Source: Acidimicrobiia bacterium
Lineage (GTDB): Bacteria; Actinomycetota; Acidimicrobiia; Spongiisociales; JAENVV01
NCBI GenBank assembly: GCA_024637275.1
Contig: JAGXFS010000139.1
Location: 1-48,960 of the forward strand
DNA: 48,960 bases
Direction: 5' to 3'
Of this stretch, positions 24,137 to 34,300 are shown piece after piece. Position 1 is the first letter of the stretch. Each line of letters starts with the position of its first letter. The position numbers and the translations under genes are program-made. The notes below the pieces were generated by a model. It saw nothing but the letters and a program-made list of their open reading frames with translations, made no database searches and was not told the origin of the DNA.

Positions 24137-26032
24137 TCAGGCGATCGGCTGATTGCGAAACTGCGTCTCGAACAGCGCCGCATAGAGACCACCGTCATCA
24201 AGCAATTCGTTATGACTCCCGGCCTCGACCAGCTGGCCCTCTTGCAGGACCAGGATCCGGTCCGCCGCCAGAATCGTTGACAAACGATGGGCGATCACGA
24301 TGGACGTTCTCCCCTCCATGACTCGTTCTAAGGCATCCTGGATCAGCGCCTCAGACTGCGAATCAAGATGCGACGTAGCCTCATCAAGGATCAAGATTCG
24401 GGGGTTCTTCAGAATCACCCGGGCGATGGCCATCCGTTGTTTTTCGCCGCCAGACAACCGGTAGCCACGTTCGCCTACCAGCGTCTCAAAACGATTCGGC
24501 AAGGAATCGACAAAATCGAGGATGTTGGCAGCCCGGCACGCCTCGACCAGTTCATCCTCAGTGGCGTCTGGTTTGGCGTATCGAAGGTTGGCACCGATGG
24601 TGTCGTGGAATAGGTAGCTCTCCTGGGTGACGACGCCGATACTGTCGGCAATCGAACCCAGCGTGAGGTCCCGAACGTCGTGCCCGTCGATGCGGATGGA
24701 TCCCTCCGTGACGTCGTACAACCGGGGAACCAGATAGGACATCGTGGTCTTACCGGCTCCGGACGGTCCGACCAGAGCGATCATCTGACCCGGCGAGGCA
24801 TCAAACGAAACGTCTCGGACCGCCCATGATCTCCCGATGGGACTGTCGAAGGTCTCCGGGGCGTCGGTCGTGCCACCCCCAAAGGCCCGAAATCGTTTGA
24901 CGGCTTCCAGGCCTTCGCCAGTGTCATATCGGAAGGAGACGTCCTGGAATGTGATCCGCCCATCGACCCGTTCGAGGTGAACTGCGTCGTCTTTCTCAGC
25001 GATGTCGAGGGGCAAGTCGAGAACCTCGAATACCCGCTCGAAGCTGACCAGTGAGGTGGCGAACTCGACCCGGGCGTTTGATAACGCCGAAAGCGGCCCA
25101 TAGAGCTGGGCGGTGAGGGTAGAGAACATGACCAGTTCACCGATATCTATAACCCCATTGATAACCATCGCACCACCGACCCAGAACACCCCGGCGGTCC
25201 CCACGGCAGTCACCAGGCCAAGGGCGGCGAAGAACCACCGACCCACAAGAGCCCTCCGAACCCCGAGGTCGCGTACCGCGGCGGCCTCGACCGCAAACTT
25301 CTCTTGCTCCATGCGAGATCTGTTGAAGAGCTTGACGAGCAACGCCCCGCTCACGTTGAACGTCTCCTGAAGGATGCTCGACATATTGGCGTTGTGCTCC
25401 ATCGCCTGTTCGGTAACTCGACGCAGGACTTTGGCAACCCGTCTAGCCGGATAGACGAACAGCGGCAATGCCGCGACGGCTAGCAACGTGAGCCGCCACT
25501 CGGTACTCAGCATGACGACGAGAATCACCACTACAGACACGAGGTTCGACACGATCGTGACAAATGTTCCCGTGATGGCTGACTGAGCACCCACTACGTC
25601 GTTGTTAAGCCGCGAGATCAACTCGCCGGTGCGGGTGTTCGTGAAGAACCGGAGCGACATGGCCTGCAAGTGGGCATACGACTGGCGACGCAGGTCAAAG
25701 ATGATTCCCTCACCAACCCGGGCCGACAGCCACCGTTGAAATCCCCCCACAATGGCGTTGCCAAAGGGGACAGCCACCATCGCCAAACCCAGGACGGTCA
25801 GATAGCCGAAATCCTTGTCAGGGATAGCCCGGTCGAGCAACTCGCGGATGAGGATGGCCGGTAAGACGGTGAGGCCCGAGATCACCAGAATCGTGACGAA
25901 GACGCCCGCCAGCGCCAACCGGTAAGGCCGGGCATAGGCAAAGACCCGCCTCAGTAACCCCCGGTCAACCTTGGGTTTGTCTTGGTCTTCGTCGTACTGC
26001 AGCCGCGCATACCAGCCACCACCGTGAAACAT
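24137..26032 (-). CDS. ABC exporter, fused membrane and ATPase domains (MsbA/multidrug type)
   Basis: A 631-residue half-transporter. The first 330 residues hold six membrane helices (ABC_membrane type 1). The ATPase domain has Walker A GPSGAGKT (about 420), Q-loop VTQESYLF, signature LSGGEKQR (about 525), Walker B ILILDEATSHLD (about 547) and H-loop VIAHRL. It probably works as a homodimer exporting lipid, drug or peptide. The ATPase domain carries an extra segment of about 30 residues (near 375-405, FRAFGGGTTDAPETFDSP) between the A-loop FRYD and the next strand AVRDVSF. The start has a good AGGAGA site 6 bases upstream. It follows the lipoprotein gene by 29 bases. Confidence 0.93.
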   Translation of the reverse strand: MFHGGGWYARLQYDEDQDKPKVDRGLLRRVFAYARPYRLALAGVFVTILVISGLTVLPAILIRELLDRAIPDKDFGYLTVLGLAMVAVPFGNAIVGGFQRWLSARVGEGIIFDLRRQSYAHLQAMSLRFFTNTRTGELISRLNNDVVGAQSAITGTFVTIVSNLVSVVVILVVMLSTEWRLTLLAVAALPLFVYPARRVAKVLRRVTEQAMEHNANMSSILQETFNVSGALLVKLFNRSRMEQEKFAVEAAAVRDLGVRRALVGRWFFAALGLVTAVGTAGVFWVGGAMVINGVIDIGELVMFSTLTAQLYGPLSALSNARVEFATSLVSFERVFEVLDLPLDIAEKDDAVHLERVDGRITFQDVSFRYDTGEGLEAVKRFRAFGGGTTDAPETFDSPIGRSWAVRDVSFDASPGQMIALVGPSGAGKTTMSYLVPRLYDVTEGSIRIDGHDVRDLTLGSIADSIGVVTQESYLFHDTIGANLRYAKPDATEDELVEACRAANILDFVDSLPNRFETLVGERGYRLSGGEKQRMAIARVILKNPRILILDEATSHLDSQSEALIQDALERVMEGRTSIVIAHRLSTILAADRILVLQEGQLVEAGSHNELLDDGGLYAALFETQFRNQPIA

Positions 26033-26061
26033 GATTGATCTCCTGGGTTGGTCGAACCCGA

Positions 26062-26829
26062 TTACGGATCAGTTTGTTCCGCTATATCGACGTCCCGCAA
26101 CAAGATCATAGAGCTCGCCAGCTCCACCAACACTTCGCGCCCGAACTTCTGACGATCGAGCAACTCGTAACGGAAGCCGCCGTCGTACCAAACGAGCACC
26201 GGACCATCGAGCGTGGCGATCCACCAGGCTCTGGCGGCTAACACACTCGTCGGATCACATGAGGTGATGTCGCGGTCGTTGAATCGATTGCAGCCGAGGC
26301 TCTCGTCATCGGCAGCGGGGGCGGGATCGGTTCCATCTGCGGCTACTTTGAGCTGGAGCAACTGCGACACTGAGCGACTCGAGAGGTATGGCTCAGACTT
26401 CCAGAAGCCGAACGCCGCTACGTAGGCGTTCGTGAGTCGACCGGTGGAGACCCCGTAAACGATCTGAGAGGTCACATGGGCCGTTCCCGCAGGAAGGACC
26501 CGGGGTACTTTGATGCCCGGCAGTGCGGCGCTGATCTCGTTAGCGGCAGCCTGCACAAACGCATCAGTTCCGGAGGAACGATCCCAAATGGATTCAATGA
26601 CGACCTCCGGATCGGAATCAACGAACGCGGCCGTCGGGTTGTACCAGACCAGGGTTTCTATGCCGGGGCGTGCCGCCACCGGGACGCTACCGGTGGTTCC
26701 AACCGTGCCGTCACCTCGCTCGCCCAACCAATCCTCGGTTACCCCGAAGCCGGCCAGCGGGCTATCGCCACAAGCCGATAAAAGAAAGGCGCACGCCAGC
26801 GCCAGAAGTCCAATCCGAACGGTCACCAT
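26062..26829 (-). CDS. Lipoprotein of unknown function
   Basis: A 255-residue exported protein with a signal peptide ending in the lipobox LLSAC (C20). The mature part has two cysteines in a loop (LGCNRFNDRDITSCDP) that could form a disulphide, and aromatic-rich strands (ARAWWIATLDGPVLVWYDGGFRYELL). No enzyme motif is recognised. It lies directly upstream of the ABC exporter on the same strand and may be co-transcribed with it. It is divergent from the lipoate-ligase-like gene (62 bases between starts). Confidence 0.7.
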   Translation of the reverse strand: MVTVRIGLLALACAFLLSACGDSPLAGFGVTEDWLGERGDGTVGTTGSVPVAARPGIETLVWYNPTAAFVDSDPEVVIESIWDRSSGTDAFVQAAANEISAALPGIKVPRVLPAGTAHVTSQIVYGVSTGRLTNAYVAAFGFWKSEPYLSSRSVSQLLQLKVAADGTDPAPAADDESLGCNRFNDRDITSCDPTSVLAARAWWIATLDGPVLVWYDGGFRYELLDRQKFGREVLVELASSMILLRDVDIAEQTDP

Positions 26830-26891
26830 GTAATGCCTATAACGCTAGCGGCTGCCAAACGGTTTCCTTCGTCGGTCGATAGGATCCGAGG

Positions 26892-27641
26892 GTGACCCCG
26901 ACCGCGCTCGTACTTGACAGCTTCGATAGCCCGCCCGAGCTCGACACAGCTATTTCAGCCGCCACACTCTCGGCAGTGGCGTCAGGAGAACTTTCCGACT
27001 TATTCCGGATCCACATTCCCGCCCGGGTCGTAGCATTCGGGCGCCAGGACACGCACACGCCCGGGTTCAGCCGTGCTGTTGCTGCGAGCAAATCCTCGGG
27101 TTTTACCCCGGTCGTCCGTCTGGCCGGCGGACGAGCGGCGGTTTTTCACGAAGGTACGCTGGCTTTTTCATGGCAAACCCGAACCGATCAACCCAAACTG
27201 GGAATCACCGAACGTTTCGAGTTCATCACGGCTGTACTTGTGGCCGCCCTCGAGTCGTTGGGCTTCAAGGCCGACGTAGGAGAGATCCCGGGCGAGTATT
27301 GCCCTGGCCGATACAGCATCCATATCAGCCAAAAGAAAGTCATCGGCGTGGGGCAGCGGCTGATAAGGGGGGCGGCCCATGTGGGTGGCGTGCTGGCCGT
27401 CAGCGACGCTGACTCAATCAACCGGGTGCTTAGACCGGTGTACGAGGCTATGGAACTCGCCTGGGATCCGGACGTCACCGGGACGGTCAGCGACTTCGGA
27501 GCTGTCACCCCGAGCGCAGTTTCAGCAGCCGTCACTGCCCAACTCGGCGAACGGATAAGCCTCGCCGAGACATCCCTACCCTCTGACCTGATCGTAAAAG
27601 CTGCTGGTCTAGTCCCGAACCATCGTCCCCAGGAGGGTTAG
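26892..27641 (+). CDS. Lipoate-protein ligase A-like protein (BPL/LplA/LipB family)
   Basis: A 249-residue protein with the LplA-type nucleotide/lipoate pocket VVRLAGGRAAVFHEGTLAFS (residues about 74-93, corresponding to the RRxSGGGAVxH region) and the lysine loop SQKKVIGVGQRLIRGAAHVGG (K148/K149). It may attach lipoate or octanoate to lipoyl domains of 2-oxoacid dehydrogenases or GcvH. The pocket is AGGRA rather than SGGGA, so a related acyltransfer role is possible. It starts at GTG 26892; TAGGAT (26880-26885) lies 6 bases before it. The dehydroquinase fusion follows after 27 bases. Confidence 0.75.
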   Translation: MTPTALVLDSFDSPPELDTAISAATLSAVASGELSDLFRIHIPARVVAFGRQDTHTPGFSRAVAASKSSGFTPVVRLAGGRAAVFHEGTLAFSWQTRTDQPKLGITERFEFITAVLVAALESLGFKADVGEIPGEYCPGRYSIHISQKKVIGVGQRLIRGAAHVGGVLAVSDADSINRVLRPVYEAMELAWDPDVTGTVSDFGAVTPSAVSAAVTAQLGERISLAETSLPSDLIVKAAGLVPNHRPQEG

Positions 27642-27668
27642 GCTCTCGGTCAGCCTCAGCAAAGCATC

Positions 27669-28835
27669 ATGCCAAAAATCTTGCTCATCAACGGACCAAA
27701 TCTCAACCGGCTCGGATTCCGGGATCCAGAAACCTATGGATCCACCACGCTGGTCGAACTTGAGCAGCTCTGTCGCGATTGGGCCGGTTCGGTTGGATTC
27801 GAACTCGATGCGATGCAATCAAACCATGAGGGAGACCTCATCGATGCGATCCAACAGCACGGTGCCGACGGAATCGTCATCAATCCAGGCGCCTTCACCC
27901 ACTATTCCTATGCGTTGCACGACGCCCTGACCGATTCGCCACTTCCGAGCGTCGAAGTCCACATCTCCAACATTAAGGAACGTGAGCCTTGGCGGGCCAA
28001 TTCGGTGGTCAGTCCGGCGTGCCTGAGCACTATCTACGGACGCGGAATCAACGGGTATGCCGACGGCATCTACCGGTTGGCGGCTCACCTTGAAATACCC
28101 GCCACAACCCACGCCTACGGCCCGGAATTAGACCAGGTCGGCGACCTACGAGTCCGTGCCTCGAACAGCCCGGTCATGGTGTTCATGCATGGAGGGTTCT
28201 GGCGGCACCAATGGACCAGGGACCTCATGGACCGATTGGCAGTTGACGCGACAAAGGCGGGATGGGCCAGCTGGAACATCGAGTACCGCCGCATCGGAAC
28301 AGGTGGAGGGTGGCCGACCACGGGATTCGACGTGGGCCTGGCCGTCGATCATCTGGCGGTACTCTCCCAGGAGCACGAGCTAGATCTTTCGAGAGTGGTG
28401 CTGGTCGGTCACTCAGCTGGTGGTCAGTTGGCATTGTGGGCGGGTTCGCGGGGCAACCGGCCGCCGATGTCGCCAGGCGCCGATCCCCTCGTTCGGGCCA
28501 CCGACGTGGTCGGCCTGGCTCCGATCACCGATTTGCGGGCAGCTAAATCTCTTAGCAGCGAAGCCGCCGGTCAGTTCCTGGCTTCGGCTCGAACCCACAC
28601 CGACGTGTACCGGGAGGCGTCACCCGTCGACTTTCTTCCGATCGGCGCAAACCAAATCATCGTTCATGGCACGGCCGATACCGACGTGCCTGTGGAGCAA
28701 AGCCAGGCGTACGCTCGGGCCGCCCGGGAAGCCGGAGACACCGTCGTCTATCACGAATTCGACGACGTTGACCACATGACGCTGATCGATCCTGCGTCGG
28801 AGGCCTGGCAGACCGCTTTCGCTGCTCTGGCGTGA
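27669..28835 (+). CDS. aroQ: Fusion: type II 3-dehydroquinate dehydratase + alpha/beta hydrolase
   Basis: A 388-residue two-domain protein. Residues 1-145 are a complete type II dehydroquinase: NGPNLNRLG, catalytic Tyr23 in PETYG, INPGAFTHYSYAL (N72), EVHISN (H98) and the REPWR segment. Dehydroquinase converts 3-dehydroquinate to 3-dehydroshikimate in the shikimate pathway. Residues about 165-388 are an alpha/beta hydrolase of the esterase/kynurenine-formamidase type: oxyanion HGGFW (174-178), nucleophile GHSAG (Ser249), Asp337 in HGTADTDVP and His369 in DVDHM. The linker reads continuously in one frame with no stop between domains. Type II dehydroquinase normally stands alone at about 145 residues. 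The stop overlaps the next gene as GTGA. Confidence 0.88.
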   Translation: MPKILLINGPNLNRLGFRDPETYGSTTLVELEQLCRDWAGSVGFELDAMQSNHEGDLIDAIQQHGADGIVINPGAFTHYSYALHDALTDSPLPSVEVHISNIKEREPWRANSVVSPACLSTIYGRGINGYADGIYRLAAHLEIPATTHAYGPELDQVGDLRVRASNSPVMVFMHGGFWRHQWTRDLMDRLAVDATKAGWASWNIEYRRIGTGGGWPTTGFDVGLAVDHLAVLSQEHELDLSRVVLVGHSAGGQLALWAGSRGNRPPMSPGADPLVRATDVVGLAPITDLRAAKSLSSEAAGQFLASARTHTDVYREASPVDFLPIGANQIIVHGTADTDVPVEQSQAYARAAREAGDTVVYHEFDDVDHMTLIDPASEAWQTAFAALA

Positions 28836-29449
28836 GTCCAATGCTGGTCGCCGCCTCGACCATCCTGACGGCTCTGGCCGTAGCGGCCCTACTGATCGCC
28901 GAGAAAACGGATCGCCCGAAACTGGTCTGGAAAACCCTGGCGTCGCTGGGATTCATGTGGGCCGCCCTGATAGGCGGAGTGCCCGGCACGGCTCCCGGTT
29001 GGTTGCTTCTCGGCGGTTTGGCTTTGTCGATGGTAGGAGACGTAGCGCTCGTGTCCGAGCGAGGGTTCCTCGCGGGGTTGGTGGCTTTTGCCGGAGCCCA
29101 CCTCTTCTACAGCGGGGCGTTTCTCAGTACCGGCACCCGCTGGGTGAGCATCATCCCGACTGCGCTGATCGCCACCATCGCTTTCGTGGCAGTCAAGCGA
29201 TGGCTGATCGGTAGAGTCCCACCCAAACTACGCGGCCCGGTCGTCGCCTACATGGCGATCATCACGCTGATGCTGGTCACCGCCGCGGGTTCCACGAGGT
29301 TGGTTCTGTATGCGGGCGCAGCCCTGTTCTACCTGTCAGACCTGGCGGTAGCGAGAAATCGGTTTATCGCGGCCGGTTTCGAAAACAAGCTGATCGGCTT
29401 GCCGCTGTATTACGCCGGCCAACTCCTGCTGGCCTCTGCTGTCACGTGA
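28832..29449 (+). CDS. YhhN/TMEM86-family membrane protein (lysoplasmalogenase-like)
   Basis: A 205-residue integral membrane protein with about seven to eight hydrophobic segments. The motifs GDVALVSERGF and FYLSDLAVARNRF match the YhhN family. Characterised relatives hydrolyse the vinyl ether bond of lysoplasmalogens, but the bacterial role is often unproven. GTG 28832 overlaps the fusion gene stop by 4 bases (GTGA); ATG 28841 is an alternative start. It ends 8 bases before the stop of the convergent wHTH gene. Confidence 0.85.
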   Translation: MSPMLVAASTILTALAVAALLIAEKTDRPKLVWKTLASLGFMWAALIGGVPGTAPGWLLLGGLALSMVGDVALVSERGFLAGLVAFAGAHLFYSGAFLSTGTRWVSIIPTALIATIAFVAVKRWLIGRVPPKLRGPVVAYMAIITLMLVTAAGSTRLVLYAGAALFYLSDLAVARNRFIAAGFENKLIGLPLYYAGQLLLASAVT

Positions 29450-29457
29450 ACGAAGTT

Positions 29458-30129
29458 CTATTCAGCTACGCGGTAAACGACCGAGTTTCCATCCTTGCCG
29501 GTCATGGCGATGACTCCCATCTTCCGCAGGCAATAAGCGGCTTGTTGAGCAGACCTGCGACTCACCGAACCGAGGTCTGAAATCATGGCGGTGGTGAATT
29601 CGGCGGGCATGTCGGGCAGGAGCCTCAAGTAGTCAGCGGCAGAACTAAACCGTTGCGTTTCTTGAACCTCGAGAAGATGTCGTTCCTGGGTCACCCAGCC
29701 ACGTCGGCGCCGCCTCTCCCGCTTTGCGTCAAACACCCGATCTTCCTGTTCTTCGATTAGTACAACCTCGATGCACAGGTTCGGGCGATCAATGAGATGC
29801 GGGAGATAGACCACTTCGCCGAAGATATCGAAGATATGCCCTCGCTTCGGTGATCTGCGGCGGTTCGTGGGAGGATCCGTGAGCTTGTTCAGCCACTTCG
29901 TGACGGCAATCGGGTACACGACCGTTACCTGATGGTCCCTGGTAAGCCGGTCAAGCTTGACCTTCATCGCTGAAAAGTTCCGGGTCTGAATCTCGATGAG
30001 CTGATCACCCCGGACCATATCGATCACGTAGCCATCGAGCGGGACCTCAAACCGGTCACCCGGCTGGGCATACCAATCCTTCAATTGGGCATGCAGGGAC
30101 TTCTCATTCAGCGTGCCGACACCAGACAT
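29458..30129 (-). CDS. Hypothetical protein with nuclease-like core and C-terminal winged helix
   Basis: A 223-residue protein I do not recognise by name. The N-terminal part, FEVPLDGYVIDMVRGDQLIEIQTRNF, has an Asp ... ExQ arrangement resembling a variant of the PD-(D/E)XK nuclease core, followed by basic stretches (NRRRSPKRGH, RERRRRRGW). Residues about 160-223 look like a winged helix (SRRSAQQAAYCLRKMGVIAMTG). A DNA-binding or nuclease-like role is plausible but not shown. CACGAT lies 8 bases before the ATG. It is downstream of the MFS gene on the same strand (19 bases). Confidence 0.6.
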   Translation of the reverse strand: MSGVGTLNEKSLHAQLKDWYAQPGDRFEVPLDGYVIDMVRGDQLIEIQTRNFSAMKVKLDRLTRDHQVTVVYPIAVTKWLNKLTDPPTNRRRSPKRGHIFDIFGEVVYLPHLIDRPNLCIEVVLIEEQEDRVFDAKRERRRRRGWVTQERHLLEVQETQRFSSAADYLRLLPDMPAEFTTAMISDLGSVSRRSAQQAAYCLRKMGVIAMTGKDGNSVVYRVAE

Positions 30130-30148
30130 AGACCTTCATCGTGGCAGG

Positions 30149-31357
30149 TCAACTGTCGCTAACGGTGGATCTGCTCCGCAGTCGATCGTCCGCACGACCG
30201 GCGGCAATCGTTAGTACGGCTGCCAGAACGACGGCCACGGTCAGCGCCACAAGGATCGGAACGTACGAACCTGCCAGGTCACGAGCCGCGCCGACGACGG
30301 TGGCCCCGAACGCAGCCACAAAGAACATGACTGATGATTGTGTCCCCGATATTTCTCCGTATTCGCTACCCGCGTACCACTTGGTCATCACCATCGCCCG
30401 TAGCGGAGTGATGGCACCAAACGCCACACCGAACAGCGCGAAGTGGCCGATCATCGAGACGTTTGAACTGCCGGGAACCGCCACAAGGATTGCCAACGCC
30501 ATGACCCCAAAGACCCCCGCCGTGAGCACGGTTGCCCGGACTCGGGCGACGAGCAGTGGGGCGATGTAGCGACCGGGCATGGAGATGACCGAGGCCAGAC
30601 CCGCCCACACGGCCACAGTTGATAGCGGGAATCCGGCTTCGGTAAAACGATCAACCCGATGAGCAACCAGACCCTGGACTGACAAGTACGCAAGCAACAA
30701 CGCCACAGTGAAATAGACGAAACGGCGATCGCTCAACAGAGCTCGGATCGCGGTCGGAGTGGGACTCGATTCCAACGCGTAATGTCCCGGGCCGTGCGGG
30801 ATCGCCCACCTGGCGGCAATCAACGCTGTCACGAGGATTGCGACACCGAGGATCTGGACGGTCGGGCGCCACCCGAACGCCGAAACCAACCGCTCGGTCA
30901 GCGGAATGAAGATCGCGCCCGCCAGTCCACCGAGCAGCGTCAGGGCACCGAAGGCGCGGGGTTGGCTCGTAGGGGCAACCCAGGCGGCGATCCCGACCAT
31001 CGATGGCTCGTAATAGACCGCCGCGGTCCCCGGACCGATCAGGAGCCACCAGGCAGCAAACACCTGCCACGACTCGCGTGCGAACGAAAAGGCCACCATC
31101 CCGGCGCACGCCAACAGCGCCCCAGCGACGGTAACCGACCGAACGCCGCTCCGGTCCATGTATCTCCCAAGCGGACGAGCCATCAAGGCTGCAACGATCC
31201 CGGAACCGGTAATGCCAAGCGACAGGACTGTCGTCGAGAAGTCAGCTCCGGCCGCATCATCGGTAACCAAGACGCTAAACCCGTACAGAATCGATCCGAA
31301 TGCCACAATGATGACCGCCGAGAAGCCCAACACAATACGTCGGTTCGAATAGGTCAC
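30149..31357 (-). CDS. Major facilitator superfamily transporter
   Basis: A 402-residue MFS permease with 12 predicted membrane helices. The loop between helices 2 and 3, MARPLGRYMDRSGVR, is the MFS motif A (GxxxDRxGxR type). The substrate cannot be inferred; it resembles monocarboxylate/oxalate-formate-like or general efflux branches. The start is GTG 31357 with TAGGCT (31364-31369) exactly 6 bases upstream and no ribosome binding site. It sits just downstream of dnaE2 on the same strand but has its own promoter-like element. Confidence 0.88.
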   Translation of the reverse strand: MTYSNRRIVLGFSAVIIVAFGSILYGFSVLVTDDAAGADFSTTVLSLGITGSGIVAALMARPLGRYMDRSGVRSVTVAGALLACAGMVAFSFARESWQVFAAWWLLIGPGTAAVYYEPSMVGIAAWVAPTSQPRAFGALTLLGGLAGAIFIPLTERLVSAFGWRPTVQILGVAILVTALIAARWAIPHGPGHYALESSPTPTAIRALLSDRRFVYFTVALLLAYLSVQGLVAHRVDRFTEAGFPLSTVAVWAGLASVISMPGRYIAPLLVARVRATVLTAGVFGVMALAILVAVPGSSNVSMIGHFALFGVAFGAITPLRAMVMTKWYAGSEYGEISGTQSSVMFFVAAFGATVVGAARDLAGSYVPILVALTVAVVLAAVLTIAAGRADDRLRSRSTVSDS

Positions 31358-31380
31358 GGGGCCAGCCTAGGTCTGGCCGC

Positions 31381-34300
31381 CTAACGAAAGTTTCGGGACT
31401 GGGTGTGCAGCGTCGGGAACGGGGTAAAGGATCGAGCCACCAGGTTCGTGACTCCGTCTCGATACTCGAGTACCCCATCAATCACCAGTCCGGGATTGCG
31501 GCGGGCAATCAAATGATTGGCTGACCAGACGTCCGGCAATACAACCACGTTCAAAAGACCGGTCTCGTCTTCCAGGTTGAAGAAAATGACGCCAGACGCC
31601 GTCCCAGGTCGCTGACGATGGGTGACGATGCCTCCGACCCGAACGACCACTCCATGCTTCTGTTTGGCCAGGGCTCCGGCGGTGGTCAAACATCCTTCTT
31701 CGACCAACCACTCCCTGATGAATACCACCGGGTGATTGACCGAGATACCGGTTGCCCACCGCTCCGCAGCGGATGCCTCCTCGGGCGTCATTCCGGGAAG
31801 TGTGGGAGCTTCGACTCCCGGAGCCAAAGGAAGTCGATCCGGTCCGATCTCGGCGAGGGCCCCGGCCGCCCATAATCCGTCACGTTTACCAAGGCCGATC
31901 GACTGCAATGCCCCGGAAACAGCCAGCGCCTCAAATGCCCCGACACCCAGGCCGGTCCGATTGGCCAACTCTTCTGGAGAACCAAAGGGTCCCCCAATCT
32001 GACGGGCAGCCTCGATGCGAGTGACCTCGGCATCGCCCAGGTTGCGCACATATCGGAGACCAAGCCGGACTGCCACCGCTACCCGAATCGGATCGTCGAC
32101 AGGACCTCTCCCCCGCCTCCACGACTTTCCCATAAACGTGACAATGTCTTGACGGTCGGCGTCCTGCACTTCAATCGTGCAGTCATGCCACGACCGATTG
32201 ATATCCGGTTGGTTGACGACCACCCCATGGCGTTGGGCATCATGCACCAGCGAATTGGGGCTATAAAACCCCATGGGTTGGGCGTTGAGCAGTCCCGCAA
32301 GGAACTCGGCCGGCCAGTGATACCGGAGCCAGGCAGACATGTAGACGATGTAGGCGAACGAAACTGAATGACTTTCGGGAAACCCGAACGAACCAAACCC
32401 CTGCAGCTTCTCCCAAATCTCATCGGCAGCAGCGCCGACCACGCCCTGCCCGTCCATCCCTTCGTACACTTCCGTTTTCAGCTTTTCCATGGCCTGTTCG
32501 GACCGCTTATGGGTCATCGCTTGGCGCAGCCGATCACATTGGCCCGGATCAAATCCGGCACATACCCGGGCAAGTTCCATGAGTTGTTCCTGAAAAATGG
32601 GAACCCCGAGGGTCTTGGCAAGTACCGGTTCTGCCAAAGGATGCGGATACCGCACCGGTTCTTCACCATTGCGCCTGCGCAAATACGGATGAACCGAACG
32701 ACCTTGAATCGGGCCAGGTCGAATGAGAGCAACCTCGACCGCCAGGTCATAAAACGTCTTGGGTTTCATCCGGGGCAACGTCGCCATCTGTGCCCGGGAC
32801 TCGATCTGAAACAGCCCGACCGTATCGGCGGCAGTCAACGACTCATAAATCGCCGGTTCCTGCTCGATCGTGGCGAGGTCAATGGAAACGCCATGCATTT
32901 CCCGGATGCCATCTACCGCCAGATGTAGCGAGTTGAGCATGCCAAGACCCAACAGGTCGAATTTCACGATGCCAATCATCCCGCACGACTCTTTGTCCCA
33001 TTGCAGGATCGACCGACCTTCCATCCGTCCCCATTCGAGAGGAACCACTTGCCACAAGGGACGGTCGGCGATGACCATGCCTCCAGAGTGGATACCCATA
33101 TGCCGGGGAAACCCATCGAGACGCCAGCAAACATCGTAAATCTGATCAGCGGTCAGGCCTTCGGGTAGTGGCGCTTCGAGACGCAGCTTGGCTGGATTAC
33201 GCGTGTCGATGTATTTCGAGAGGCCATCCACCTGGGCCTGGGTGAATCCGAAGGTTTTGGCGACGTCTCGCAGTACGGACCGTGCCCGATAGGTCACGAC
33301 ATTGGCGACCATGGCCGCCCGTTCCCTGCCATAACGGCGGTAGCAATATTGGATCACTTCCTCGCGACGATCGGCTTCGAGATCCAGGTCAATATCCGGG
33401 GCTCGACCTCGTTCCTCGGACAAGAACCGCTCGAAAGGCAAATTGAGGCGAATGGGGTCGACCTGGGTCAGGCCAATACATCGGCAGATCGCCGAGTCGC
33501 CTCCCGAACCACGGATCTGGCAGTAAATGTCCCGGGATCGTGCGAACTGCACGATGTCCCAGACGATAAGGAAATACCCGGGAAAGTTGAGCCGGTCAAT
33601 AACTCCAAGTTCGTGTTCGAGCCGTGATAGCGCCCGCGGATCAATCCCGCCCGAACCATCCGAATAGACCTGACGGGCACCTTCGAGCGTGAGATGACGA
33701 AGAAATTCCATCTCCGATCGGAAATGTCCTGGCATGGGGAAGTCCGGCAACTCCGGGGCGATCAAGTCCAGATCGAAGGCCAGCTCGTTACCAAGTTCAC
33801 CGGCTCGCTCCACCGATCCGGGATAGCGACGAAACCGCGACGCCATCTCGGCGGGTGTTTTGAGGTGGCGTTCGTCGGTTGCTGGTCGAAAACCATCATT
33901 GGTGCCGAGCGTCCTGCGACCGGCGATGGCCGCCAGGACTTCGGATAGGTCGGCCTTGGAGGAACTGTCGTAGTGGACGTTGTTTGTGGCGACCGTGGCC
34001 AGGCCGAGACGCGCACCAACTTCGGCCAGCACATCGTTACGGAGGTCGTCCTCTGGCATGCGATGGTGTGTCAGTTCGAGATACAGCCGGTTGCCAAGTA
34101 GCTCCTGCAGGTGGGCTGCTTCCTCAATGGCTTTGTGCAGGTCACCTTCCTGTGCCGCCCGTGGAACCGCCCCTTGCCAGCATCCTGTCAAAGCGATGAT
34201 GTTGCCCGCGCCTGCCGCGGTGGCCAGGTCTTCCCAGGCATATTCAGGTCGATCCTTCTCCCCACGAAACTGGGCCGTAGATACAAGCTTGGAAATGTCC

